64,000 bases of DNA from an uncultured Pirellulaceae bacterium (GTDB lineage Bacteria > Planctomycetota > Planctomycetia > Pirellulales > Pirellulaceae). This document shows positions 43,200-53,154 of this stretch, in pieces. The notes beneath the pieces were generated by a model. That model saw nothing but the letters and a program-made list of their open reading frames with translations. It did not search any database and was not told where the DNA came from. The position numbers were made by a program, and so were the translations under genes. Location: the NCBI GenBank assembly GCA_937929805.1, contig CALFUT010000034.1, forward strand, positions 1-64,000, read 5' to 3'. Each line of letters begins with the position of its first letter. Position 1 is the stretch's first letter.

Positions 43200-45715
43200 C
43201 GCAGATCCATTCAAAGCTATTCCAACAGGTCGGCAGGTTTCTGCTGGCTGCCGGTTTGTTCTTTGGTTTCAGTTTCAGTTGGGCCAGTTCCCTGTACTCG
43301 CAAGTTAGGATCCAAGTTAGGGGTCATGACCAAGTATTGATCAATGATCTTCAGTTGCAGCTTGTTGCCGCTCAGATGGAAGGCTTGTGGGGAGGCTCGT
43401 CCGAAGAGTCTGAAGCAGATCCGGGGACGCAAGCGACACTGAAGACAGATCCTGACCTTGAGTCGATTCTGGAAAAGGCTTCGCGATTCGCTAAAGACGA
43501 GAACTGGACGGTCGCTACCAAGTTGTGGCAGGCGGTTTTGGATCGAAGCGGCGACGCGATGTGGTCTGATGACGGCGTGATCTACTACTCGCTGGCTGAG
43601 CAGGTTGAGCGAAAGTTGTCATCGCTTCCTCCCGAGGCGTTGCAGGCGTACCGCGTGCTTGCCGATGCGGATGCTCGGGCAATTCTTGCGGCAGCCAGTG
43701 AGGGTCAGCAATCGCAGGCACTTGGTCGAGTCGTTGGGAATTACTTCGTGAGCTCGATCGGAGACGATGCGGCGTTCGAGTTGGGTTGCCTCAAGCTGGA
43801 CCGTTACGATTTTGTCGGGGCGTTGCGTTTGTTTCAAAAATTGGTCGAACGCCATCCGGATTCCGATATTCCACAGGATCAGGTCTACTTGAGAATTGCA
43901 CTATGTCATGCGTTCATGGGTGACTCGCGTGCTTCCGACGATGCAATTGTAGCTGCCGAAAATAGCTTGGCGGGTGGTTCGTCTGCCGGAGGCGTTACTC
44001 CCGACCAATTGAAGGACTCGCTGACTCAGCTAACGGTCGAATCGGTATCCGCGATGACCGACAAAGCGATCCGAATGCAGTTGTCGGACGAACGGCGTTA
44101 CGGTGTGATGCCTCGCCTTGCTGATAGCTACATGAACCGGGATTTGGCGGCTGTCTGGCAGTTCTATGTCGAGCCAAAATCACGTTACGTGTCGGCGAGT
44201 GCAAAGGGACGCACTTTGATCGGGCGGAATTCTCATGGGGATTACGCACAGGGGACACGGAACGAGGACGAGAAGGAGATAATCGATTCGTGGCGTTCAA
44301 AAGATTGGCGTCCGGCCGGGCACGTGCTGTTCGCTAATGACCGAATTTACTTTAAGACGGCTGCCGACATCGCCGTTTGGGATCGAAAACCGATCTCCGA
44401 GATCAGCTTTGGTGCTACCGAAAACACAAAGCCAATCGACTGGGTTGCATGGCGATCGGTTTGGCGGAATACCTTCAAAATGGATTCGGCAACCGAGGCG
44501 TTACTTTTGATGCGGCGGCATTATGGCAACTACCGAAGGAACCGACAGCAGAAATCTGCGAAATCGCCCGAACCGCAGAATCCGACTGAGGTCCAATTTT
44601 TTGGTGATCAGGTTTATCAGCAGATGTCCATCTGCGACGGAGCGTTGTATGCGATCGAAGGCGAGCCGTTTGATGACAGTACGCCACTGACGGGTCGGAG
44701 CAGGAAGACTCGGTTTCAGTATGACATGTCGATTCGTCGCGTCCGAAAGAATCGGCTAACTGCTTATTCGGCTGACAGCGGAAAATTGCAATGGTCGTTG
44801 CCGGTGGAGCCGTCGACTGATCCAACAGAACAGGAAATCGAAGCCGGCGGGGATCGCAAATCCCAATGGCTGGAAACGGGCGGCTTTATGGCGGCACCGA
44901 TCGGCTATGAAGGATTGATTCTTATCCCCGTCAGCGAGGGCGGCGCGGTGGCGGTTTACGCGTTGGATCCAAAAGATCGTGGTCGCACGGTGTGGAAGTC
45001 GTTCTTGTGCGATGAACCAGAGACGGGCGCAGTTGCTTGGTCACCGATTCAATTGTCGCTTGATGGTAGCGATTTGTTTGTGAACACCGGGTTGGGGACG
45101 GTGTTCGTGCTGGACGCCTCGACTGGCAAAATTCGATTCGCTCGTCGGTACGAACGGAAAGGATCTCATGATAGCTCTGTTCGAGTCTACAACGCGCAAC
45201 AACCGAAGCTGAAGTTCGATGGTTGGGCCAGCGACGTGGTGATTCCATGGAAGAATCAACTGATTTGTTTCGGATCAGACACCGACACCATCTTTGCGAT
45301 TGATCGAAACTCGGGGCGCTCGATCTGGAACTGCCCGATGAATCCGATCGGTCAAAAGGTTGACTATTTGCTGGGCGTTCGTGACGGCATGCTATACGCC
45401 GCCGGTTCGAAAACAATCATTGCCTACGATCTGAACGGCGAGGGACGCATGGTTTGGGGGGCGGATGAGCTGTTCGACGGGAAGACGTCCCAAGGTCGTG
45501 GGATGCTGACCGAAGATGCGATCTATATTCCGGTTGACAACGGAATCTACAAGTACAGTCTCGCTGGCAGAAAAGGAAAAGCGCAGGTCGTTGCGAAGGT
45601 TGGCGTCAACCTAGGAACCGACGCGCCGGTGGGTAACCTGTACAGCGACGGCCAGCGGATCTGGGTGCATGGCGGTCCTCGCCTGTATGCACTCGGACCA
45701 AACATGGACAACTAA
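43196..45715 (+). CDS. Exported TPR plus PQQ-like beta-propeller protein
   Basis: The 839-residue protein has its start ATG overlapping the previous stop. It has a signal peptide (about 1-38, LLAAGLFFGFSFSWASSLYS), a helical TPR-like region (about 75-290, LFQKLVERHPDSDIPQDQ), and a C-terminal PQQ-like propeller (about 380-835) with repeating strands such as AYSADSGKLQWSLPV, VFVLDASTGKIRFARRY, IFAIDRNSGRSIWNCP and IIAYDLNGEGRMVWG. Such propellers in planctomycetes are usually scaffolds; there is no sign of a dehydrogenase active site. Translational coupling with the BatA-like gene suggests the two proteins work together. Confidence 0.88.
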   Translation: MTQIHSKLFQQVGRFLLAAGLFFGFSFSWASSLYSQVRIQVRGHDQVLINDLQLQLVAAQMEGLWGGSSEESEADPGTQATLKTDPDLESILEKASRFAKDENWTVATKLWQAVLDRSGDAMWSDDGVIYYSLAEQVERKLSSLPPEALQAYRVLADADARAILAAASEGQQSQALGRVVGNYFVSSIGDDAAFELGCLKLDRYDFVGALRLFQKLVERHPDSDIPQDQVYLRIALCHAFMGDSRASDDAIVAAENSLAGGSSAGGVTPDQLKDSLTQLTVESVSAMTDKAIRMQLSDERRYGVMPRLADSYMNRDLAAVWQFYVEPKSRYVSASAKGRTLIGRNSHGDYAQGTRNEDEKEIIDSWRSKDWRPAGHVLFANDRIYFKTAADIAVWDRKPISEISFGATENTKPIDWVAWRSVWRNTFKMDSATEALLLMRRHYGNYRRNRQQKSAKSPEPQNPTEVQFFGDQVYQQMSICDGALYAIEGEPFDDSTPLTGRSRKTRFQYDMSIRRVRKNRLTAYSADSGKLQWSLPVEPSTDPTEQEIEAGGDRKSQWLETGGFMAAPIGYEGLILIPVSEGGAVAVYALDPKDRGRTVWKSFLCDEPETGAVAWSPIQLSLDGSDLFVNTGLGTVFVLDASTGKIRFARRYERKGSHDSSVRVYNAQQPKLKFDGWASDVVIPWKNQLICFGSDTDTIFAIDRNSGRSIWNCPMNPIGQKVDYLLGVRDGMLYAAGSKTIIAYDLNGEGRMVWGADELFDGKTSQGRGMLTEDAIYIPVDNGIYKYSLAGRKGKAQVVAKVGVNLGTDAPVGNLYSDGQRIWVHGGPRLYALGPNMDN

Positions 45716-45773
45716 CTCGCGGCGATGATGAAACGAATTCGCCAAGCGTGGCGGGACTAAAATATTCTGGAAA

Positions 45774-48368
45774 ATGATTTTGACTTTGTTTGCTCAATCC
45801 GAATGGCTCAGGTGGATCGTTGGAACCGCTCCTGATCAGGCCGGCACGCCAAAATTGCAATGGCTGAATTTGCCCGAATCTTGGGGCGTCTTTGTGCTGA
45901 TTGCGATCGTGGCGGCGTTGGTGGCGGGCGTCTTTTGGCTGTACCGGAACGAGCTAAGCACGTGCCCGCAGCCGATCAAGAAGGTGATGGCCGTCTTGCG
46001 TTTGGCGGTGTTGCTGTTGCTGCTGGCCATGTATTTGAAGCCGTCAATTTTTTACCAGCAAGTCAATGAGATCAAACCGACGATCGCTGTCTTGCGTGAC
46101 CGTTCACTTTCTTTCGCGCGAGCGGACAAATATCCCGATCCGGCAATTGCTGGCGAGCTTGCGTTGGCGACTGGAGTGGAGCCGCAGCAGTTGACCGACG
46201 GGACGGTGACTCGTGTCGATCTTGTCAACCAAGCCTTTGAGGCTCAGCCGGATTTGCTGAAGCAATTGCGTCAGAAAGCATCCGTGAAAGTGATCGACTT
46301 CGCGACAGACAGCCAACCCGCTGGCTTAATCCCCGCGTTCAGTCGCGACCAGAACAAGATCGATAACGAATCGGAAACAGATGATGGTGCGAACCGCTCA
46401 AACGATTCTGCGTCTAACGCGAACGAGGGCGATGGCGATCAGAAAACGTTAACGACGATGCCTCGGTTGATCGCTGACGGGTTGGGGACCGATCTGGCGC
46501 AGGCTTTGCAAAGTGTGCTTGACGATGGCGACGACCCTTCCGCAATCATGTTGATCACCGAAGGACAGCATAACGGCAGCAAGGATCCTCGCGAGATTGC
46601 GGCCCGAGCGGGTGAAGTTGGTGTGCCGATTTACGTGGTCGGTGTCGGCGACCCTCGTCCTCCAAAGAACTTGGCGGTGACCGAGGTCTATGTCCGCGAA
46701 CGTGCGTATCCGAACGAGCCGTTTGAGATCGAATCGGTTTTGCAAACGACCGACCGTGAGCAGACTCAACTGCCTGCCCAAGTGGAGGTTCGCTTGTTGC
46801 AGCAAATGATTGATCGCCAGTCGGGGCAACCGGGAGACGCCGAAGCAGTTCAGACTCTTCGAGCCGATGTGCCTGACGGTGGCGGAAGGATTCGAGTCGA
46901 CTTTGATCACGTGCTCAATCTGCCGGGTGAGTACGTTTATACGGTCGAAGTCGAGTCCGTGGACGGTGAGATCGAACTAACGGACAACGCTCGGTCTTCG
47001 TCGCGATTGGAAGTGGTCGATAGTCAGGTCAAAGTTCTGCTGATCAGCGGCCTGCCCAGCTGGGACTTTCAGCAAGTGCAAAGGTTGCTCCAGCGCGACA
47101 GTTCGATTTCGCTAAGTTGCTGGCTCCAATCGATGGACGAGACTCGGCCACAGGAAGGCGATGACCCGATCTCTAGGCTGCCGCGTTCGATTGAAGAACT
47201 TGGCCGATACAATCTGGTAATCATGATGGATCCGAACCCGCAAGAGTTCGATCGATCGTGGATCCAACTGCTGAAGGACTACTGCCGCTACAAAGCGGGC
47301 GGTTTATTGTTCGTAGGTGGTCCGCAGTTCACGGGCGAATTCGTGACCATGAATCGCTTGCGCGATATTCGCGATTTGCTGCCGGTTCGACTGGGCGATA
47401 ACGAGTTTATTGACTCGATTCAGGCGTTGGCTTCCGCGACGGGCAGCGATGCCGGGCAGATGCTACCGGTCACCCACAACTTGGATCATCCGGCCATGAG
47501 TTTTCGAAACGATGCGGCGCAGACGGAACAGATTTGGGGAACGATGCCGGGCGTTTATTGGAACTTTCCGGCGATCGCCGCCAAGCCGACTGCTCGTGTG
47601 CTACTTGAGCGCGGCGATCAAGTGAACTCGGAGGGAAATCAGCCGTTGCTGGTCGATGGTCGATTCGGCGCGGGGAAGGTGATGTACATGGGGTTTCAAG
47701 ATACTTGGCGTTGGCGTTCGGTCGGTGTGCAGGCTCAATATTTTGACCGCTTTTGGATTCAGATGGTCCGGTACATGGTGGAAAATCGTTCGCTGCAAGG
47801 ATCGCGACGTGGCTTTATCGATGCGGAGAAGAACGAGTTTGAGCTGGGCGATCGAATCACGCTGATCGGACGAGTGTTGGATTCTTCATTCAAGCCGCTG
47901 ACCGAGCCCTCGTTGAACACGATCATTGAATCAGAAGACGGTCGCGTCCAAAAAGTCGACATGAAGTTGCTGCCGCAGCAAGAGGGACGGTACGAAGCAA
48001 TTTTTGTCGCTCAGCGAACCGGGACCTACCAAGCAACGATCGAAATCCCAAACGCAAGTGAGGACGAGGACTTAATCGAGCCCGTTTCATTTCGCGTTGT
48101 GCCACCGAACGCAGAATCCGGCGCGTGGTGGCTGAACGAAAAACTGTTAACCGAGGTGGCCGAACGGTCGGGAGGGAAATACGTTTCGTTGGCTCAGATT
48201 GCCGAGCTTCCGGCTCAGTTGCCCGCGTCTTCTCGACGAGTTGAACTGAACAGCCCGCCCAAACCCTTCTGGGATATTAACCCGATGCTCCGATGGTTGA
48301 CGCTTGGCTTGCCGGTGGTGTTGCTTTCGATCGAGTGGATTTTACGAAAGGCTTACAGACTGCTTTAA
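45774..48368 (+). CDS. Large membrane protein with vWA-like and GATase1-like domains
   Basis: The 864-residue protein starts at ATG 45774. Two N-terminal helices (about 36-57 and 69-89) anchor a vWA-like domain (about 95-300, with VGVPIYVVGVGDPRPP) whose metal site is degenerate. A beta-sandwich (about 305-420), a GATase1-like Rossmann domain (about 425-660, VKVLLISGLPSWDFQ and KAGGLLFVGGPQF) and another beta domain follow. A C-terminal helix (about 837-856) places the bulk outside the cytoplasm. It resembles the BatA-like gene product in layout and may be a distant paralogue. An interspersed repeat separates it from the next gene. Confidence 0.85.
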   Translation: MILTLFAQSEWLRWIVGTAPDQAGTPKLQWLNLPESWGVFVLIAIVAALVAGVFWLYRNELSTCPQPIKKVMAVLRLAVLLLLLAMYLKPSIFYQQVNEIKPTIAVLRDRSLSFARADKYPDPAIAGELALATGVEPQQLTDGTVTRVDLVNQAFEAQPDLLKQLRQKASVKVIDFATDSQPAGLIPAFSRDQNKIDNESETDDGANRSNDSASNANEGDGDQKTLTTMPRLIADGLGTDLAQALQSVLDDGDDPSAIMLITEGQHNGSKDPREIAARAGEVGVPIYVVGVGDPRPPKNLAVTEVYVRERAYPNEPFEIESVLQTTDREQTQLPAQVEVRLLQQMIDRQSGQPGDAEAVQTLRADVPDGGGRIRVDFDHVLNLPGEYVYTVEVESVDGEIELTDNARSSSRLEVVDSQVKVLLISGLPSWDFQQVQRLLQRDSSISLSCWLQSMDETRPQEGDDPISRLPRSIEELGRYNLVIMMDPNPQEFDRSWIQLLKDYCRYKAGGLLFVGGPQFTGEFVTMNRLRDIRDLLPVRLGDNEFIDSIQALASATGSDAGQMLPVTHNLDHPAMSFRNDAAQTEQIWGTMPGVYWNFPAIAAKPTARVLLERGDQVNSEGNQPLLVDGRFGAGKVMYMGFQDTWRWRSVGVQAQYFDRFWIQMVRYMVENRSLQGSRRGFIDAEKNEFELGDRITLIGRVLDSSFKPLTEPSLNTIIESEDGRVQKVDMKLLPQQEGRYEAIFVAQRTGTYQATIEIPNASEDEDLIEPVSFRVVPPNAESGAWWLNEKLLTEVAERSGGKYVSLAQIAELPAQLPASSRRVELNSPPKPFWDINPMLRWLTLGLPVVLLSIEWILRKAYRLL

Positions 48369-48399
48369 TTGAACAACGACATTTCAGCTTCGTGGAACC

Positions 48400-48545
48400 G
48401 ATCTTCGGGAGGGTAAGGCTCCGTCCGCACCCCGGTTTAATGCTCCGTCCGCACCGCTTTGTTGGTTAAGCGTTTTGCTCCGCACGGCTCGGGCAGAGCC
48501 TCGCCCTCCCGGCGACACGCCGCTTTGAAACAACGATGAGATTGC
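48400..48545. repeat. Interspersed palindromic repeat, copy A
   Basis: About 145 bases, alignable to 53190-53331. Outer arms are CGGGAGGG (48406-48413) and CCCTCCCG (48504-48511). Inner arms are GGCTCCGTCCG (48417-48427, with a near-copy TGCTCCGTCCG at 48441-48451) and CGGGCAGAGCC (48490-48500). It lies between two genes of the Bat-like operon and has no coding appearance. Confidence 0.85.
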
Positions 48546-48614
48546 GAAACATTATCTGTCCCAATAAACCTTGCCAGTAAACCTATTGCTCAACTTTTAC
48601 GACCTGATTATTTG

Positions 48615-50915
48615 ATGAACGCCAAAACCAGAATCCCCGCTTCCTTCACCCAACGCCTGCGCGAACTTCGCCGGCAACTGTTGGGCTGGACGGCCGTCCG
48701 AGGCGTTTCGCGCTGGCTGACGCTGATCGTGGGGATCTTGTTGGTGGATATGATCGTTGATCGCATGTTCAGCATGGATTTGATTCAGCGAACGATCTTG
48801 CTGGTGGCGATGATCGCGGCGGCGATCGGGTTCTTTTTCTGGCGAGTGATTCGGCCGCTGTTCATGTTGCCGACAGATCGTGCGTTGATCTACGAAATCG
48901 AATCCAAACATCCTCAATTGGGCGAGAGTCTTTTGACAGCCACGCAGCTGGGGGCGTTGGAAGGTTCCGATGCCGGATCTGCGAACCCGAAAGGCGTTTC
49001 GAACGATCTGGTTGCGGCGTCGATCGAAAAAGGCTTTAGCCAATCGGCGGACTTGGATTTTGGTTCCGTCTTGAATGATGGAAAGCGGCGTAGTTACCTC
49101 GTCCGAGTCGCTTTGGCGTTGCTGTTGCTGGTCGGGCTGGGCGTCGGCGTTTTGACTAGCACGTTTCTGGGCACTTGGTTCAACCGCAACGTCCTGCTGG
49201 GGGACGCTCAGTGGCCTCGGCAAACGTATTTGCAGATTGCTGGCGTGAATGATGGCTTGCTGCAAATTCCTCGTGGGGCCGACCATCGTCAGGTTGTCGA
49301 AATCACCGAAGACAGTCGAGTTTCCGACGTGCTGGTGTCTTTGGAAATCGAAAACGGTGAAACCCGTATGATTCAGCCAATGAAGTCGACGGGGCGCAGC
49401 GGTGGAAGGGAGCACGTTTTTGTGTTTCACAACGTTTCGGCTCCGTTTCGATTTCGAGCGTCCGGCGGCGATGACGTGACACCGTGGGTGGACGTCGAAT
49501 TGGTCGAACCACCAGCTTTGATCGATCTGCAACTGACAACAACGCTGCCAAGTTACACCGCCGCGCAGCCGCAGTCGCTTATGGGAAGTGGTCCGCATTC
49601 GATTTTGGAAGGAAGTAGTTTGAATGTGGCGATCGCAACGAACAAGGAACTTTCGTCTGCCGTGTTGAATCACGACTCGGGGCAACTGGTCCTTCAGCCG
49701 GTCGATGAGTCCAAAAAGAATTTCGCCATCACTTTGACGTCTGAAGTATCTTCGGACTCCGATTCACAATCGGCCAATTTGGATAGCGGTTTGGTGCTTC
49801 GCGGCGGCGAGTATCAATTTGTGTTGACGGATACGTCGGGATTGGCGAACGTTCGCAAGTCAAAATTTGGCGTGTCGGTCAAGCAGGACAAACCGCCAAC
49901 GGTGCGAGCAAGTCTACTGGGGATTAGCGGTTTGGTCGTTCCCAATGCGATGCTGCCGACTGCGTTCGAAGCCGTGGATGAGTATGGGCTTCGATCGCTT
50001 CGTTTCGCCAGTCAGTGGCGGACGCCCGACATGACGGATGCTGATCCTCCTGTGTCACGCGACATAGCTTTCACGTCAAATCGGCTGCCCGAATCGTCTC
50101 CCTTAGTTAGCGAAATCGACGAAGTGGAGGTTCTGGACTTGCAGCCCTTGGGCCTAACACCCGGGGCGAGTCTGCGGTTTGTTGTCGAGGCACAGGATTT
50201 CCAGCCAAGCGGGGAAGGCATCGGTCGATCGTCGGAACTGCTGCTGAGAATTGTGACTCCGGAAGAGTTGCGGGCCGACTTGCTTCGCCGTGAAGTAGAG
50301 CAACGAAAAGCGTTCTTGAATGCGCGTGATCAGCAGGTTGACATGAGGGGCGAGTTAGAAGAATGGCTGGCGGCGTGGAGTGAGAATGATTCGACCGAAA
50401 GTTTTGCGGCCTCCCAAGAGGCTGGCTTGATCCGTTTGTTGCGAGACCAAAAAGGTTTGGGCACGATGGTGGATCGAGTGGCAAGCCGGTTCGAAGAGTT
50501 TCTGGTTGAAGTGAAGAATAACCGAATTGATGAATCGGAAGCGGCTGCCGGCATTGAACCACAGAATCGATTGATGGCTCGATTTGACAATGGAATCATC
50601 CAACCGATTCGAGAACTGGATCGCGATCCAATCGCCAGAGCGACACGGCAGTTGGACGCGGTTCGCTTGGCTGTCTCGTCTGGCGAGAATCTAGATGGTG
50701 CGGTCGCTCAGTCGCTGGCCGTTCAGCAAGAAATCGTTGAGCGCATGGATAAGATTCTGGCGGCAATGACCAGTAGCGAAGATTATCAGGAAGTGGTGAA
50801 TACAGCGTTGGAGCTGAAAGCCGACCAGCAGCGATTGAGAAAAGATATTGAGAAGTCGCTCCAACCAAAAGACATTTTCGATGAAGAAGGTTTGGAGGAT
50901 GTGTTTGATGATTAA
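48615..50915 (+). CDS. Membrane protein with DUF4175-like layout
   Basis: The protein is 766 residues from ATG 48615 (a TTG lies one codon earlier). There are three membrane helices (about 34-52, 60-79 and 159-184), with a YEIESKHPQLGESLLTATQL segment between them. A long beta-rich extracytoplasmic region follows (about 190-540, with VEPPALIDLQLTTTLPSYT), then a helical coiled tail (about 545-766). The layout resembles DUF4175 proteins found with MoxR/DUF58 operons. The 3' end overlaps the next gene by eight bases. It probably presents an extracytoplasmic platform for the coiled-coil partner encoded next. Confidence 0.82.
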   Translation: MNAKTRIPASFTQRLRELRRQLLGWTAVRGVSRWLTLIVGILLVDMIVDRMFSMDLIQRTILLVAMIAAAIGFFFWRVIRPLFMLPTDRALIYEIESKHPQLGESLLTATQLGALEGSDAGSANPKGVSNDLVAASIEKGFSQSADLDFGSVLNDGKRRSYLVRVALALLLLVGLGVGVLTSTFLGTWFNRNVLLGDAQWPRQTYLQIAGVNDGLLQIPRGADHRQVVEITEDSRVSDVLVSLEIENGETRMIQPMKSTGRSGGREHVFVFHNVSAPFRFRASGGDDVTPWVDVELVEPPALIDLQLTTTLPSYTAAQPQSLMGSGPHSILEGSSLNVAIATNKELSSAVLNHDSGQLVLQPVDESKKNFAITLTSEVSSDSDSQSANLDSGLVLRGGEYQFVLTDTSGLANVRKSKFGVSVKQDKPPTVRASLLGISGLVVPNAMLPTAFEAVDEYGLRSLRFASQWRTPDMTDADPPVSRDIAFTSNRLPESSPLVSEIDEVEVLDLQPLGLTPGASLRFVVEAQDFQPSGEGIGRSSELLLRIVTPEELRADLLRREVEQRKAFLNARDQQVDMRGELEEWLAAWSENDSTESFAASQEAGLIRLLRDQKGLGTMVDRVASRFEEFLVEVKNNRIDESEAAAGIEPQNRLMARFDNGIIQPIRELDRDPIARATRQLDAVRLAVSSGENLDGAVAQSLAVQQEIVERMDKILAAMTSSEDYQEVVNTALELKADQQRLRKDIEKSLQPKDIFDEEGLEDVFDD

Positions 50916-53154
50916 GCACTCGAGAAACATTAACTTATCGACATGTAAACAGATCAGATTTATGACACATGGGTATCGGCTACTCAAGCAGATGATCCGG
51001 GACTTGGCGAGCGCGGGGGCTTCGTTACAAACTGGGCGAACTGGCAAGTGGTTGTTCGCCGGCTTAGTGCTCCTCATCGCGTGTTCATCCACCGTGATCG
51101 TCACTGCGCAGGACGCTTCTTCGCGACGGTCACCATTGGCCGAGAAACAAAGGACCGTTTTGGGGGCTCGGCAAAAGTTGGTCGAGCGAAAGATGGTCGA
51201 ACTGGAAGGGCAGTTGACGCAGATTGCCGACCGGATTCGTGAGAAAGATCCGAAGAAAGCGGACCGGTTGGTGGAAGCGTATCAACAGTCTCGCGAGCAA
51301 TTAATCACTCGGAAAATGGCCGAAGCGGTGGAGCTACTGGATCAGAATAAACTGCTCCAAGCCGAGGAAACGCTGGATGAAGTCGTGCAGAATTTGGATC
51401 GTTTGATTCGTCTATTGATCAATCAGAAAACGCCCGAGGTTTCCAAACAACAGGAAATCGAGATGCTCGAACAGATGAAGCAGGATATTCAAAAGCGGAT
51501 CGAAGAGCAGCGAGACCAACGGCAGGAAGTCGCCAAGGTGTCAGACAAAGATGCCGCGACAGAGAAACTGGACGGTCAGATAAAAGAGCTGAACAACCTG
51601 ATCAAAAGGCAGCAGGACGCGATTAAGCAAGCGAAAGAGAAATCAAACGCCGGGCTAAGAGCCTTGGATAAAGTCGCGGACGAGCAATTCGAAATCCGCA
51701 AAGCAACCGAAGACTTGGCAAAGGACGTGGCCAACCCCGACGGAGAATCGGGCGAAGAAAAATCTGGCGAACAACAGCCGGGTGAAAGTGATTCGAAAGA
51801 TGGTGAGGGTGGCGAATCCAAGGAAGGCGAACCTTCTGAGGGGGAATCTTCCGAGCCAAAAGACGGTGAAGGTAAGTCGGAAGGCGAATCGGGGAAACCG
51901 AGCGAATCGGAAGAATCCGGCGGTGAAGCTGGGGACGAATCGGGTGACGGGAAACCGAGCGAGGGCTCTGGTGGCGGTAAACCTAGCCAAGGGAAACCGG
52001 GTGAGGGCCAGCCAAGCGGCGGTGAAGCAGGTGGCTCGGGCGACAAGCCTCAGCCGGGGCAAGAAGCGTTGGAAAAAGCAGCCGAGCAGCAACGGTCGGC
52101 CGAGGAAAAACTTGGTAGTGCTCGTGCCGAAGAAGCCGCCAAGGATCAGCAAAAGGCCTTAGACAATCTTGAAAAGGCACGCGCGGAATTGAAAAAAGAA
52201 AAGCGGCGGATCGAATCGTTGCCACCCGAAGCGCTCAAGGATCTTGCCGATAAACAGCGGCGGACACGCGACAAAGCAATCGATTTGGTTGAAAAGATGG
52301 CGGAAGCTCCGAAATCGAAGCAGGGCGATGAAGGCCAAGATCCCGGGCAACAACAGACGCCGGGGCAGCAGCAGATGGAGGACGCCGGCGAGTCCATGAA
52401 GCAGGCGGCCGGGAACTTGGACGAAGGCAACACCGATCAGGCTCAGCAAAATCAAAAACAGGCACAGCAAAAAATGGAAGAGGCGCTCGACGAGATCGAA
52501 GAGCGTTTGAATCAACTGCGTGAAGAAACTCGCGAGGAAAAATTGGCTCGTTTGGAAGCACGCTTCCGCGAAATGTACGATCGACAAAAGGTCGCCAGCG
52601 CGATGACGATCGATCTGGATGACAAAAAGGTGAACCTTGGTTCGCTTAATCGGCGAGAACAACTGTTGCTGCTTCGGATTGCCACGGACGAGTTGGACAT
52701 CAGCGAAGTTGGGCAGCAGGCTTATGATTTGTTGCTAGAAGACGGGACCAGCATCGTCTTTCCCGAAGCATTGCAAGATCTGCGGACGGATCTCGATCGT
52801 GTTGCGGCCATGCTTTACGACGAACAGACAAATCGATTGACGCAATTGCTGCAGAAAGAGATCGAAGCGGGGATCTTGGATTTGCTGGACTCGCTGGAGG
52901 AAGCAAAAAAGGAGGAAGAAAGCGATGGTGGCGGTGGCGGAGGTGGCGGTGGTGATCAGCCGCTGCTTAAGAAATCGGCCGAGCTGAAAATTCTCCGCAT
53001 GCAGCAGCAACGGCTCAATCGACGGACGCGCCGTGTGGATCAGTTGCGCGGGAGCGATGTGCCTGACGCGACGCTTGATCGAGAAGTCAACCAAGCCGCT
53101 GAGATGCAGATCAAGTTGCTAGAGATTACCGAGCGTTTGATGGAAAAAGAGTAG
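50908..53154 (+). CDS. Exported coiled-coil protein with Gly/Glu/Ser-rich middle
   Basis: The protein is 748 residues from ATG 50908. This start is chosen because GGAGG sits at 50894-50898, nine bases upstream, and overlaps the previous gene by eight bases. The frame itself is open to 50848. A hydrophobic helix (about 49-66, LFAGLVLLIACSSTVIVTA) serves for export. Long coiled coils at about 75-280 flank a low-complexity stretch (about 285-400, GEPSEGESSEPKDGEG-type) and a second coiled region (about 405-570). A poly-Gly run (GGGGGGGGGG) lies near 675. It is the last gene of the Bat-like operon. Its partner is probably the membrane protein encoded before it; no enzyme motif is seen. Confidence 0.82.
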   Translation: MIKHSRNINLSTCKQIRFMTHGYRLLKQMIRDLASAGASLQTGRTGKWLFAGLVLLIACSSTVIVTAQDASSRRSPLAEKQRTVLGARQKLVERKMVELEGQLTQIADRIREKDPKKADRLVEAYQQSREQLITRKMAEAVELLDQNKLLQAEETLDEVVQNLDRLIRLLINQKTPEVSKQQEIEMLEQMKQDIQKRIEEQRDQRQEVAKVSDKDAATEKLDGQIKELNNLIKRQQDAIKQAKEKSNAGLRALDKVADEQFEIRKATEDLAKDVANPDGESGEEKSGEQQPGESDSKDGEGGESKEGEPSEGESSEPKDGEGKSEGESGKPSESEESGGEAGDESGDGKPSEGSGGGKPSQGKPGEGQPSGGEAGGSGDKPQPGQEALEKAAEQQRSAEEKLGSARAEEAAKDQQKALDNLEKARAELKKEKRRIESLPPEALKDLADKQRRTRDKAIDLVEKMAEAPKSKQGDEGQDPGQQQTPGQQQMEDAGESMKQAAGNLDEGNTDQAQQNQKQAQQKMEEALDEIEERLNQLREETREEKLARLEARFREMYDRQKVASAMTIDLDDKKVNLGSLNRREQLLLLRIATDELDISEVGQQAYDLLLEDGTSIVFPEALQDLRTDLDRVAAMLYDEQTNRLTQLLQKEIEAGILDLLDSLEEAKKEEESDGGGGGGGGGDQPLLKKSAELKILRMQQQRLNRRTRRVDQLRGSDVPDATLDREVNQAAEMQIKLLEITERLMEKE

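Noticed and set aside
48597-49685. 362-codon minus-strand frame opposite the DUF4175-like gene
   Set aside because: It is Arg/His/Gln-rich and antiparallel to a gene with clear membrane helices and operon context; long shadows are common at this base composition.
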